Assembly (NCBI GenBank): GCA_024401695.1
Contig: JAKSKN010000018.1
Location: forward strand, 1 to 38,907
Length of the DNA: 38,907 nt
Reading direction: 5' to 3'
From: Bacteroidales bacterium
GTDB lineage: Bacteria > Bacteroidota > Bacteroidia > Bacteroidales > UBA932
Shown: one piece after another, positions 1 to 8,898 of the stretch
Position numbering within the stretch: the stretch's first letter is position 1
Layout: each line of letters begins with the position of its first letter
The notes under the pieces: generated by a model
The model's database searches: none
The model's input: the letters and a program-made list of their open reading frames with translations, nothing else
Told to the model about the DNA's origin: nothing
Made by a program: the position numbers and the translations under genes

Positions 1-161
1 TCGATATCAAGCTCGAACAGGTAGAGAAAGATGTACACTCCATCAATGAGTACCGTGTCAATGGAATCGTCAACAACATAGATGACTGGTACCAGCTTTA
101 TGACGTCACTTCGGAAAGGAAGTTTTTCCTGGCCCCCGAGCGCAGGGTCCACCTCTGGTAA
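1..161 (+). CDS. M13 family metallopeptidase, C-terminal fragment
   Basis: The window opens inside a plus-strand gene; frame 3 is open from base 3 to a TAA at 159-161. The 52 visible residues contain YRVNGIVNNIDDWYQLYDV and end APERRVHLW. This matches the C-terminus of M13 (neprilysin/PepO) zinc endopeptidases, which carry a conserved R-x-N-G segment, a following W/F-Y region and end in a Trp. The zinc motif and signal peptide would lie upstream of the window. In Bacteroidetes such proteins are usually exported and degrade peptides in the periplasm. Family assignment rests only on this tail. Confidence 0.7.
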   Translation, partial: DIKLEQVEKDVHSINEYRVNGIVNNIDDWYQLYDVTSERKFFLAPERRVHLW

Positions 162-171
162 CACGCTTTAA

Positions 172-212
172 GCGAAATGGCCCACCTGAAAAAATCAGAT
201 GGGTCATTTCGC
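172..212. terminator. Bidirectional hairpin between convergent genes
   Basis: An 18-bp inverted repeat (172-189 and 195-212, two G-U type pairs) surrounds an A5 loop. It sits between the stop of the M13 peptidase (161) and the stop of the minus-strand GH43 (229), so it can serve as terminator for both converging genes. The trailing T tract is poor in both directions. Confidence 0.7.
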
Positions 213-228
213 ATATTCTGTCCTGTGG

Positions 229-1557
229 TTATTTGAACTCGATCCAGTCAATATCAACTGCGCCCTTGAGGCACTTGAGAGTGAGGTCCTGAACACCGTT
301 GAGAGCTTCGGTCACAGGGAAAGTAACCTCCTTCCACTTGGATGTTGAAGGAATCTTCACCGTGGCAAGGACCTTGGCGTGGTCGACGGAATTGTTGATC
401 TCGAGTTCGGCACCCTTTGCCGAGCGGACGCGGAGGGTCACGGAAGCAACCGGTGAAGAGAAGTCAACGTAGTTGTAACGGACTGAAGCAAGTGGCTTGC
501 CGAGGGTTACAAACCAGCCTTCCCAACGGTTGTCGGCATTGACGAAATCGATTGAGGTGCCATACGGATAGAGCTGGCTGTAACGGTCAACCTGAATTCT
601 TGAGCAAGCCGGGCTTACGCCTACGCCGCGGAGGGTCGGAGTAACCTGCTGGATGGTGCCGTCTGCATTGAAACGGATCTTGTCGATACGTACGGAACGG
701 TTCTTGTCGAATTCAGGTGAATAGTCGTTGTGATGATAGAAGAGATACCACTCGCCGTTATACTCGACGATTGAATGGTGGTTGGTCCAGCATCCGGTAG
801 GTGATTCTTCCATAATGAGTCCCATGAACTTGTATGGTCCGAGAGGGTTGTCGGACATAGCGTATGAGAGGGTCTCGGTCTTCTGCTGGACCCAAGGGAA
901 GGTAAGATAATACTTGCCGTTGCGCTTGAATGCGAAAGGTCCTTCACGAAGGCCTCCGCGAGGGAACTCACGGTCAAATACAGTGACGGTCTCAGGGATG
1001 ATGGCGGTGAAGTCATCGTTGAGCATAGCGCCGCGGAGTCCCATTCCGGACCAGATCAGATAATTCTTGCCATTGTCGTCGCGGAGGATGCAAGGATCAA
1101 TGCCGCCGACGCCTGCAAGAGGCTCTTCACGGACTGTGTATGGTCCTTCCGGCTGGTCAGCGACAGCGATGCCGATACCGAATCCACGGCCGGTCTTCGT
1201 ACCGTTAGGGAATACGAAATAATACTTTCCGTCCTTCTCGACACAATCAGGAGCCCACATCGAATCTCCGTTAGGATTGCCCCAAGGCACGTTCTCCTGG
1301 CTGACGATAACACCGTGGTCGGTCCAGTTCATAAGGTCTTCCGAACTGAACACGTGGTAGTCCTGCATCCTGAACCAAGGTTCGCCGGTGCGGGCCTGTA
1401 CGCCGCCCGGGATGTCGTGTGAAGGGAACAGATAGACCTTACCGTTGAAAACGCGGGCGGTAGGGTCTGCGGTGAACTGGTCGCGGATCACAGGATTCTG
1501 CGCCATCATCGTGCCTGCAAGAAGGGCGAGGCTAGCAAATGTCAATAATTTCTTCAT
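229..1557 (-). CDS. Exported GH43 glycosidase (arabinofuranosidase/xylosidase type)
   Basis: A 442-residue protein with a signal peptide (MKKLLTFASLALLAGTMMAQ) followed by a five-bladed GH43 propeller at about residues 22-320. The GH43 triad is visible: base Asp31 in ADPTA, pKa-modulating Asp154 in GGIDPCILRD, and acid Glu205 in LREGPF. Residues about 325-442 look like a CBM6-type beta-sandwich ending VDIDWIEFK. Family members remove arabinose or xylose from plant polysaccharides; the exact specificity cannot be read here. It is the last gene of the nine-gene operon, starting 10 bases after the GH51 stop and ending just before a terminator. Confidence 0.88.
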   Translation of the reverse strand: MKKLLTFASLALLAGTMMAQNPVIRDQFTADPTARVFNGKVYLFPSHDIPGGVQARTGEPWFRMQDYHVFSSEDLMNWTDHGVIVSQENVPWGNPNGDSMWAPDCVEKDGKYYFVFPNGTKTGRGFGIGIAVADQPEGPYTVREEPLAGVGGIDPCILRDDNGKNYLIWSGMGLRGAMLNDDFTAIIPETVTVFDREFPRGGLREGPFAFKRNGKYYLTFPWVQQKTETLSYAMSDNPLGPYKFMGLIMEESPTGCWTNHHSIVEYNGEWYLFYHHNDYSPEFDKNRSVRIDKIRFNADGTIQQVTPTLRGVGVSPACSRIQVDRYSQLYPYGTSIDFVNADNRWEGWFVTLGKPLASVRYNYVDFSSPVASVTLRVRSAKGAELEINNSVDHAKVLATVKIPSTSKWKEVTFPVTEALNGVQDLTLKCLKGAVDIDWIEFK

Positions 1558-1567
1558 ATAACAAGAT

Positions 1568-4087
1568 TTAGTATTTGTTGATTCTGATTACGCCGGCGCT
1601 GTATGCCGGTACTGAAAGTGATACGGAGTTATCTGATACCGGAATCGTGCTGTGCTGCAGCTTGACGGCATCCTTCTGCTCCATTGAATTCGCAGCCATC
1701 AGGTCGCCCGGGGCATAATAGTCGTAAGAAGCACCCGTGATGGATGTCCAGTCGCCTGAAACGGCAAAATCGACCGCCTGACCGCCAGGATTCACCACCT
1801 TGACTATGATGTCACGTCCGTTCTCCGACATCGTGGTGCTCACACTGAGCTCCCCCGTGTCTCCGGTGTATGACACAAGATATTTCGAGAAATTGTCATA
1901 CCAGAGCTTCGTCACCTGATAATTCGGTGCCACGAAGACATCCTTGTAGTCGAAATTGATGAAGGCATTGTTCCAGTCAGGAGAGTCGGTGCGGCGGATG
2001 AACAGCGCTGCAGCGCCCATTGCGACCACATCCCGCTTCTCGCACTCATTGAGGAAGCCACCGGCAAACAGGCCCGTGCGCCAGTCTATGCTCTGAAGGT
2101 TCCACTCTGATATGAAGAGCCTGATGTTCGGATTCGGACAGGCGGCAATCATCCCGGCATACCTGTCATATTGCTCGCCGAGGCGACGCGGCCCGGTCGC
2201 ATAGCCATTCTGGTTCTCATAATGATGCAGGCTGAGATAATCGAAGTATGTACCTGAACGCTGCAGGAAATCGGCATCTTCCTGGAAGCCGCCGCAGGCG
2301 ATGATTTTGATTGAAGGGTCAATCCCGCGCATCGCAGTCGAGAACTCGCGCACGCAGGCCTCATACTTCTCGATCCCCATCTCCCACATCTCATTGTCAA
2401 TCTCCCAATACTTTACGTTGTATGGTTCCAGATGGCCGTTTGCAGCACGTTTCGCACCCCATTCGCCCGTCGCCGGCTCATTGCAGTATCGCAGCCATTC
2501 ACAAGCCTCACGGAGCATCTTTGCATGCTCGCTGTCCGGTCTGTCAAAGCCGACGCTCACAACCATTACAGGCTCGCTGTCCACCTCACGGCAGAACTTT
2601 ATGAACTCATCCGTGCCGAAGCAGTTCTGGTCATAATCCATCCACATCCAATGCGGCCAGCGCTGGCGGTCCTTCTGCGGGCCAATGCCCCATTTCCACT
2701 CATACTGGGCGACATAACCGCCACCCGGCCAGCGGAGACAGGTCGGATGCAGTTCCTTGACGGTCTTGAGGATATCCGGACGGAATCCGCCCGCAGCGAG
2801 ACCGGAGGCGGAGCTCAGGGTCGCCTGATCCACCTGGACGCTGCCGTTCTCCACATAGATTGCAAAGTCAGCATCACCGGCATAGTTTCCGGCATCAAGC
2901 GTAAACTGGAATTCCTTCCACCCTGCGCCCGGTACGCCGAAAGACTGAGTCGCGACAAAGCTGTCTCCGGAGCGCAGGCCCACGGAAAGCTTTCCATCAC
3001 CCCTGGCATATATCGACCCGCAATATTTCTCGCCGGGCACTATGCTCTGAGGGCCCTGGGCGATGCCGGACACTCCCCTTGACGAAATCCTCTGCGAGTA
3101 TTTCATATTGACCGCGTCACCCTTCACGAGGGCGAAATCCCCCTCTCCGAAGGACGTCCACTGGGGAGCTACGGAAGGGATGCGCACGTCGGCAGGAGTA
3201 CCTTCGAAATAGACGGTCCTGCCATTGGCTGAAGTGACCCTGATATTGCGGTAGAGCGCCTCGGTATAATTGACCCAGAACACGATGTCGTTCTTCCCGG
3301 CAGACTCGAGGCCAGAGCGGGAGAGGACTTTCCTGCCGTCCCACCACACACTGACGGAGCCCTTTCGGCAGGCAATGCGCAGCTTGTGCCAGTCGCGGTT
3401 CTCATTGATCTGAGAAGCGTCGGCCAGCTTGGACACAAGGGGTTCAAGCATCTTGACCTTGACCATCCTGTTGCCCCAGGACTGCATTTCGCGCTCCGCC
3501 ATAGTGGCTATGGCAAAATACGGCTCGGTCAGGCTGCCCTGGGCCCGTGCGCGTGCATCGGCCTGGCTGGCGGCATCGCGCTGCGACTCCGTCTGGGACA
3601 TATGCATTATGCGGGCCTCATAATAAGGGTTGTGGATACGGACATAATACGGTTCTCCATCCGCCTGGTTCTTGCAGGCGAAGCGTATGTCGAGCAGACC
3701 TCCGCTCCAGGCACGGCGCGCCAGTCGGTATGAGCGCCAGTTCACATCCATCGTGATGTCATAATCATCCGTCCCGACAGAAGTCACATTGATCGGCTGC
3801 TCGTAACGGGTCGGAGAGTGAAGCACATCATCATCGTCCATGAACCACCCGTCGAAATAGCCGTCGCGCGGCGTGATTCCCGGATAATGTTCCGGCTCGA
3901 ACGAACGCTCGAACAGCATCTCGTTCCACACACCATTGTTGGCGGAGAAATAGATGTGTTCGAAAAGTTGTCCGTAGAGCATTCCGTCGATGGTTCCGGA
4001 CGCTTTCTTCGACTGCACGTCGATGGAGACCTGGCCATAGGACACGGCGCAGGCCAGGATCAGCAAATTGGTTATCAGTTTCTTCAT
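1568..4087 (-). CDS. GH51 alpha-L-arabinofuranosidase with inserted sandwich domains
   Basis: An 839-residue exported protein, starting at the ATG at 4087 (MKKLITN); a TTG nine bases upstream is also in frame, but the ATG gives a clean signal peptide. The GH51 barrel is split: an N-terminal strand (about 22-80, GTIDGMLYGQLFEH) and a main part from about 430, with LRWPGGGY, acid/base Glu566 in YWEIDNE and nucleophile Glu661 in FISEWN. Between them, about residues 100-430, lie a concanavalin-like and a CBM4/9-like domain. The C-terminal 130 residues form the usual GH51 beta domain. Expected role is release of alpha-L-arabinofuranose side chains. Asp replaces the usual Gly in the G-N-E motif (EIDNE), which some GH51 branches share. 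Confidence 0.9.
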   Translation of the reverse strand: MKKLITNLLILACAVSYGQVSIDVQSKKASGTIDGMLYGQLFEHIYFSANNGVWNEMLFERSFEPEHYPGITPRDGYFDGWFMDDDDVLHSPTRYEQPINVTSVGTDDYDITMDVNWRSYRLARRAWSGGLLDIRFACKNQADGEPYYVRIHNPYYEARIMHMSQTESQRDAASQADARARAQGSLTEPYFAIATMAEREMQSWGNRMVKVKMLEPLVSKLADASQINENRDWHKLRIACRKGSVSVWWDGRKVLSRSGLESAGKNDIVFWVNYTEALYRNIRVTSANGRTVYFEGTPADVRIPSVAPQWTSFGEGDFALVKGDAVNMKYSQRISSRGVSGIAQGPQSIVPGEKYCGSIYARGDGKLSVGLRSGDSFVATQSFGVPGAGWKEFQFTLDAGNYAGDADFAIYVENGSVQVDQATLSSASGLAAGGFRPDILKTVKELHPTCLRWPGGGYVAQYEWKWGIGPQKDRQRWPHWMWMDYDQNCFGTDEFIKFCREVDSEPVMVVSVGFDRPDSEHAKMLREACEWLRYCNEPATGEWGAKRAANGHLEPYNVKYWEIDNEMWEMGIEKYEACVREFSTAMRGIDPSIKIIACGGFQEDADFLQRSGTYFDYLSLHHYENQNGYATGPRRLGEQYDRYAGMIAACPNPNIRLFISEWNLQSIDWRTGLFAGGFLNECEKRDVVAMGAAALFIRRTDSPDWNNAFINFDYKDVFVAPNYQVTKLWYDNFSKYLVSYTGDTGELSVSTTMSENGRDIIVKVVNPGGQAVDFAVSGDWTSITGASYDYYAPGDLMAANSMEQKDAVKLQHSTIPVSDNSVSLSVPAYSAGVIRINKY

Positions 4088-4097
4088 ATGGTTCAAA

Positions 4098-6266
4098 TCA
4101 GTTTCTCTCGAACACCGGGATTGCGTTCAGGTCGACTGAGACGGTTACGCGTCCGCTCTCATAATGTGACCCGTCCCTGATATCAGTCCAGCCGCCCCCG
4201 TTTTCAGGCAGATAGACAGACATCGAAGTGACACCCGCCGCAAGCACAGGACAGACGAGATACTTAGGGCCGAACATATATTCGTCCGAGATGCCCAGTG
4301 CTTCGATATCATCCGGAAAATCAAAATAGAGCGGTCTCATAATGGTATATCCTTCCTTTGCGACCTTTGCGGCACACTCCTCGATGTACGGTTTGAGCTC
4401 ATAGCGCTGATTGATTGCATCGACGAACAGACTTTCGGTTTCAGCAGGATATCTCCAAGGCTCTGTCTGGCTCATATAGCCGTGGACACGCATAAGCGGC
4501 AGCCATACGCTCGTCTGTATCCAGCGTATCATACGCTCCTGATAGTCGGCGTTGGTGTACTGATCGCCTGGACGGAAGAATCCGCCGGCATCATAGGTCC
4601 ACCAGGGAAGTCCGCAGGACATAAGTCCGAGGCCGCCGGCAATCTGGCGCCTGAGCGTCTCCCAGTCATTTCCGATGTCTCCACTCCAGCATACAGCACC
4701 GTATCTCTGGATTCCCGGCGCCATACTTCGCGTCAGTATCACAGGCTCTTCCTTAGGGTTGACCTCCTTGAGGCCGCCATATATCGTTTCGAGAACCTTG
4801 AGCGGATAGACATTGCGGTATTCTTCGTATCTCCCGGCGAGGTCATCGTTTTCCGGCTCGGTCGCATCGAACCACCACGCATCTATGCCCTTGGACACAA
4901 GAGAGTCACGGAAATTCTGCCAATAGAATTCCGCAGCCTCCGGCTTGAAATAATCGATCCAGTCAGTATCCTCGATATAGTAGCCCTTTTCGGCTATCTG
5001 CTTGCCGAGGACGCTGTTGCGGTCAACCTTCGACCACACCGACACCATAAGTTTCATATCCAGTCCGTGCAGTTCTTCAACCATCGCGGCAGGATCAGGA
5101 TATTTGTCTTCGTCGAAACGCATCGCGTTCCAGCCATACTTGCCCCACCATTGCCAGTCCTGGACGATCACGTCGACAGGAATGCCTTTTTCCTTGAATG
5201 AATGTGCATTCTCGAGCAGTTCCGCCTGGGTGTTGAACCTCTCGCGGCAATGAACGTATCCCAATGTCCAGGAAGGCATCAGCGGTGCTTCACCGGTCAG
5301 CTTGCGATATGTACCGACGACTTCGTCGGCAGAGCCTCCGAAGACAGTATAATCGACCTTCTTCGCGTTAGGCGAAGAGAAGCAGGTAGTATTGTCAACT
5401 TTGCGCCAGCCGACGGAAGGTTTGTCACCACGCACACCCTGGACCTGAAGATCGTGCTCCCCCGCCTCAAGATGACATATTACGGAAGTGGTAGGAGGCA
5501 GCCAGGCATTGTTGACGTCTGTCAGGACTACATCGTCGACCTGAAGGAAATGCTTGCGGGCCATACTCTGGCCTACGTCGAGAAGGAGCGCGTAGTCCCC
5601 TTCTTCAGCAACGGTGAACCTGCCGCTGAAAGATTCGAAGAAGCGTCTTTCACGGCGGTTGCCTGAAGTGCTCGTCGCGTTCACCACAGCCGAGCCGCCT
5701 TCATCAGCCTTCTGGAGCTCGACAAAAGCCTCACTAGGGTTGAATTCGGTAAGGCCATAACTGTTCCACAACAGGCCGTAGCCCTTGCTTGACATCACAA
5801 AAGGAACTGAGATCTGCGTATTGACCTGCGTAAGGCGGCGGCTGAGGCCCCTCACGTCAAGATATCCGTCCTGAAACTGGCCGAGACCATACAGGTGCTC
5901 GTCTGACGGAGATTCAAAGGTCACTGAGGAGCCCTCGCGCGAGAGATCGCTGAGAAGCAGCAGCTTTTCCGCAGTGTAATAGTCTATCTTTCCGGAGTCC
6001 TTGAAATAAGCGGTGACCAGCCCCTTCTGGTTGATGCAGATCACGTCATCAGTCTCCTGGACCTCGAATTCAGGAGCCTTTACCTTTTCGGTATAGAACA
6101 GTTCCTCCAGCGGTTCCGCCTGCACGGCATTCAGCTGGACGCGGATTGAATTGTCGGTGAGAGGGGTGAATGTGAGGGTTCCCTGCTCTGTCTCGATCTC
6201 ATAAGAGCGCGGTCCCGAACAGGAAACGGCAAGAACCAGCGCCGGAATCAAAATTGAACGTTTCAT
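4098..6266 (-). CDS. GH31 lipoprotein, alpha-xylosidase-like, with PA14 insert
   Basis: A 722-residue protein whose ATG at 6266 lies 2 bases after the preceding stop; a GTG 18 bases upstream is in frame but would overlap that gene and spoil the signal. MKRSILIPALVLAVSC is a lipoprotein signal, so it is probably membrane-anchored. A PA14-like domain (about 205-295) is inserted in the N-terminal sandwich region, followed by the GH31 barrel with nucleophile Asp467 in WWFDATEPE and acid/base Asp530 in CWSGDIGND. The WFDATEPE form is typical of alpha-xylosidase-like GH31 enzymes rather than starch alpha-glucosidases. In this operon it would remove alpha-linked xylose or a similar end group. Substrate is inference. 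Confidence 0.88.
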   Translation of the reverse strand: MKRSILIPALVLAVSCSGPRSYEIETEQGTLTFTPLTDNSIRVQLNAVQAEPLEELFYTEKVKAPEFEVQETDDVICINQKGLVTAYFKDSGKIDYYTAEKLLLLSDLSREGSSVTFESPSDEHLYGLGQFQDGYLDVRGLSRRLTQVNTQISVPFVMSSKGYGLLWNSYGLTEFNPSEAFVELQKADEGGSAVVNATSTSGNRRERRFFESFSGRFTVAEEGDYALLLDVGQSMARKHFLQVDDVVLTDVNNAWLPPTTSVICHLEAGEHDLQVQGVRGDKPSVGWRKVDNTTCFSSPNAKKVDYTVFGGSADEVVGTYRKLTGEAPLMPSWTLGYVHCRERFNTQAELLENAHSFKEKGIPVDVIVQDWQWWGKYGWNAMRFDEDKYPDPAAMVEELHGLDMKLMVSVWSKVDRNSVLGKQIAEKGYYIEDTDWIDYFKPEAAEFYWQNFRDSLVSKGIDAWWFDATEPENDDLAGRYEEYRNVYPLKVLETIYGGLKEVNPKEEPVILTRSMAPGIQRYGAVCWSGDIGNDWETLRRQIAGGLGLMSCGLPWWTYDAGGFFRPGDQYTNADYQERMIRWIQTSVWLPLMRVHGYMSQTEPWRYPAETESLFVDAINQRYELKPYIEECAAKVAKEGYTIMRPLYFDFPDDIEALGISDEYMFGPKYLVCPVLAAGVTSMSVYLPENGGGWTDIRDGSHYESGRVTVSVDLNAIPVFERN

Positions 6267-6268
6267 AT

Positions 6269-8866
6269 TTATCTGATTTGCCACCAGTCCCAGTTGAAAC
6301 CGGAATTCTTGAATACGAAGAACAGATCGTGCACGCCGGAGGCGCCCTTGAGCTTGCAGCTGTAGTTTGCATAGCCCTTGCCCGGCTTGAGGTTCATAGT
6401 ACCTGCAAGCGGTCCGTCAACGGCATCGATGTGGATCTCGACGACTGCATTCTCCTTGACATCGGCGTTCATTGTAAGAGACTTGGCACCCTTGCCGAAA
6501 TCAACGCCCATAAGCTGCAGATATTTGCCCTCGGAGATATTTGTGATGACGATTCCGGTGCCCTCGAGCGCGGTCTTGAGGCCATAACCCCAGGCCATTG
6601 TCTCGGCCTGGACCTTGCGGTACGGATTGAAAGGCTCTATCTGTTCGAGCTTGTTGTCCTGCCAGTACGGCACTTTCTGAATGGAGCCGTCGGCATTGTA
6701 ATGCATCTCCGCGGCGGAAACACTGCGGCGCTCGTGATGATAGAACGTGTCGATGTGCATCAGCTCATAATTGAGGCCGAAGACATAGGACCTGCCTTTA
6801 TAGTCAATGATTCCCGGATGGTTTCCTCTGGTGCGCCAGGTACGGTCCATTATGTGGCCCATCGATTTCCACGGACCCTCCGGGCTCTTGCTCATCGCAT
6901 AGCCTATGCCCTCGGGACAGCAGGTTGACGCAAACGCGAGGTACCACCAGTCACCGTGCTTGTAGAGCCAAGGCCCTTCCTGATAATAATCGATGTGGTA
7001 GTCAAGCTTGTTGATCGGTCCTGCAAGGGAAATCATATCGTTGCCCAGCTTGCACCAGTAAGTGTTCGGATTGCCCCAATACATATAGGCCTGACCGTCT
7101 TCATCGATCCAGACGGTAGGGTCAATGTCATCCCAATGCTCCTTCTGCCATACAAGAGGCTCTCCCAGAGGGTCGACGAATGGACCGAAAGGAGAATCGG
7201 AGACCAGGACACCTATCCCGTGACCGTGGATAGGACAATACATATAGAATTTGCCGTCACGTTCCACAACCTGCTCGGCCCAGGCTCCGTTGTCACCGTC
7301 GTACCACTTGAAATCCTTCAGTGAAGCCACAGCGCCGTGATCCTCCCAGTTGACCATATCCGTGGAAGTATAGCAAAGCCAGTCCTTCATTACAAAGCCG
7401 TTGGCATAGTCTTCGTCGTGTGTAGTATAGAGATAGACCACTCCGTTGTAGACCATCGGAGCCGGGTCTGCCGTATATTTCGTCTGGATGAGAGGGCGGT
7501 TGACGTGAGAGTTGAACTTCCACCAGTCAAGGTCGAACAGTTCTTCGTCACCTCCTCTGAAGATGATGTAAAGGTCGTGCTTCCCTGTCACGCCCGGGCG
7601 TACGGGAGCAGTCTTCATCATATTGTCATCGATGATGTCGATGGAAGCTATAGGGCGTCCGCCGAGCTCGTCGAGATAGAATTCAATCACGCCATCGTGC
7701 TTGAAATTGAGCATTTCAATGGAAACCATCGTCGGCTGCTCGCTGCCGAAATCCACTTCCCGGACCTTGATCCAGTCACCGTTGTGGATGGATGTGACAT
7801 AATGCCTGTCACCCGCCAGGCGGTCATACTTGATGCCCCAGCTCTGGGACATAGTCTCGGCCTGGACAGTTTCGTAAGGATTGACGGTCCCGACAGGATC
7901 GACACCCTTCTCTGTAAAAGGAATGAACGGAATGCTGCCGTCTGCATTGTATTTGAACTCTTCGACTGCAGCCGAACGACGGAAGCCGGTGCCGTTCGGC
8001 AGCTTTCCGTTGTGGTAGAACATATAATCGTGTCCCTTGTAATTGATGGTGCCTCCGTGGATGGTGAAACTGTTGAGGGCTTCATCCATTATGCGGCCGC
8101 GGAAGGTCCACGGACCGTTGATTGAAGGCGCGGTGGAGTATCCCATATATTCAGGGACTCCGCCGGCAGGATACGAAAGATAATAGGTATCGCCCCTGCG
8201 GCTTACCCAAGGCCCCTCTTCGTACTGGGTCATAGGTTCGTCGTGGCCTACAAGCCAGTTCATCTTCATCTGGATCTCGCCGAAGCAGGCCGGGTCGTGA
8301 TATCCCGGCACCTCGCTGTATCCGTCAACGAAAGAGATCATATCAGGATTCAGCTGACCATACCAGAGGCCCTTGTTGCCCCAGAACAGCCAGGCGGTGC
8401 CGTCATTGTCAATGAAAACGGTCGGGTCGATAAATCCCCAGCCGGTCGCGAGCGGACCACCTATGGCGTCCGTCCACGGTCCCTGGGGATTATCGGCGAC
8501 CGCTACTGCAAGCGCGTCCTTTCCGTCCGCAGTGTTGCAGCAGAGATACCAATACCACTTACCGTCTTTCTCGACAGCCTGCGATGCCCAGGCCCTGTCA
8601 CCCTTCTTCGCCCATTCGAAGGTTTCTGTCGAAACCTGGGTTCCAAGATAGGTCCAGTTGACCATATCCTCAGTGCTGAAGACCACCCAGTCCTTCATCT
8701 TGAAGTAAAGGGCATCATCTTCATCGTGATCGGCAAAGAGATAGACCTTGCCGTCGTGAACATAAGGCGCAGGATCAGGGGTGTACATCCCGCTGATTAT
8801 CGGATTCTGGCCGAACAGCGATGCCGCCGCAAGCGCAAGCGTCAAAGAAAGAACAGTTTTTTTCAT
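6269..8866 (-). CDS. Tandem GH43-CBM6-GH43-CBM6 exported glycosidase
   Basis: An 865-residue protein with a signal peptide (MKKTVLSLTLALAAASLFGQ) and an internal duplication. First unit: GH43 about 22-320 with Asp31 (TPDPAP), Asp147 (FIDPTV), Glu217 (YEEGPW), then a CBM6-like domain (325-452) ending DLDWWKF. Second unit: GH43 about 458-730 with Asp467 (TADPAP), Asp582 (DIDPTV), Glu630 (YQEGPW), then another CBM6-like domain to the end (WDWWQIR). Both triads are intact, so both halves should be active. The units are diverged enough that the duplication is old or the substrates differ. Probable arabinofuranosidase/xylosidase activities; subfamily not determined. Confidence 0.9.
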   Translation of the reverse strand: MKKTVLSLTLALAAASLFGQNPIISGMYTPDPAPYVHDGKVYLFADHDEDDALYFKMKDWVVFSTEDMVNWTYLGTQVSTETFEWAKKGDRAWASQAVEKDGKWYWYLCCNTADGKDALAVAVADNPQGPWTDAIGGPLATGWGFIDPTVFIDNDGTAWLFWGNKGLWYGQLNPDMISFVDGYSEVPGYHDPACFGEIQMKMNWLVGHDEPMTQYEEGPWVSRRGDTYYLSYPAGGVPEYMGYSTAPSINGPWTFRGRIMDEALNSFTIHGGTINYKGHDYMFYHNGKLPNGTGFRRSAAVEEFKYNADGSIPFIPFTEKGVDPVGTVNPYETVQAETMSQSWGIKYDRLAGDRHYVTSIHNGDWIKVREVDFGSEQPTMVSIEMLNFKHDGVIEFYLDELGGRPIASIDIIDDNMMKTAPVRPGVTGKHDLYIIFRGGDEELFDLDWWKFNSHVNRPLIQTKYTADPAPMVYNGVVYLYTTHDEDYANGFVMKDWLCYTSTDMVNWEDHGAVASLKDFKWYDGDNGAWAEQVVERDGKFYMYCPIHGHGIGVLVSDSPFGPFVDPLGEPLVWQKEHWDDIDPTVWIDEDGQAYMYWGNPNTYWCKLGNDMISLAGPINKLDYHIDYYQEGPWLYKHGDWWYLAFASTCCPEGIGYAMSKSPEGPWKSMGHIMDRTWRTRGNHPGIIDYKGRSYVFGLNYELMHIDTFYHHERRSVSAAEMHYNADGSIQKVPYWQDNKLEQIEPFNPYRKVQAETMAWGYGLKTALEGTGIVITNISEGKYLQLMGVDFGKGAKSLTMNADVKENAVVEIHIDAVDGPLAGTMNLKPGKGYANYSCKLKGASGVHDLFFVFKNSGFNWDWWQIR

Positions 8867-8898
8867 TGTGGTATTGTGTTATAGTTCATAATGTCTTT

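Noticed and set aside
4088-4096. TTG start for GH51
   Set aside because: The ATG nine bases downstream gives the regular MKK signal peptide and normal spacing from the upstream stop.
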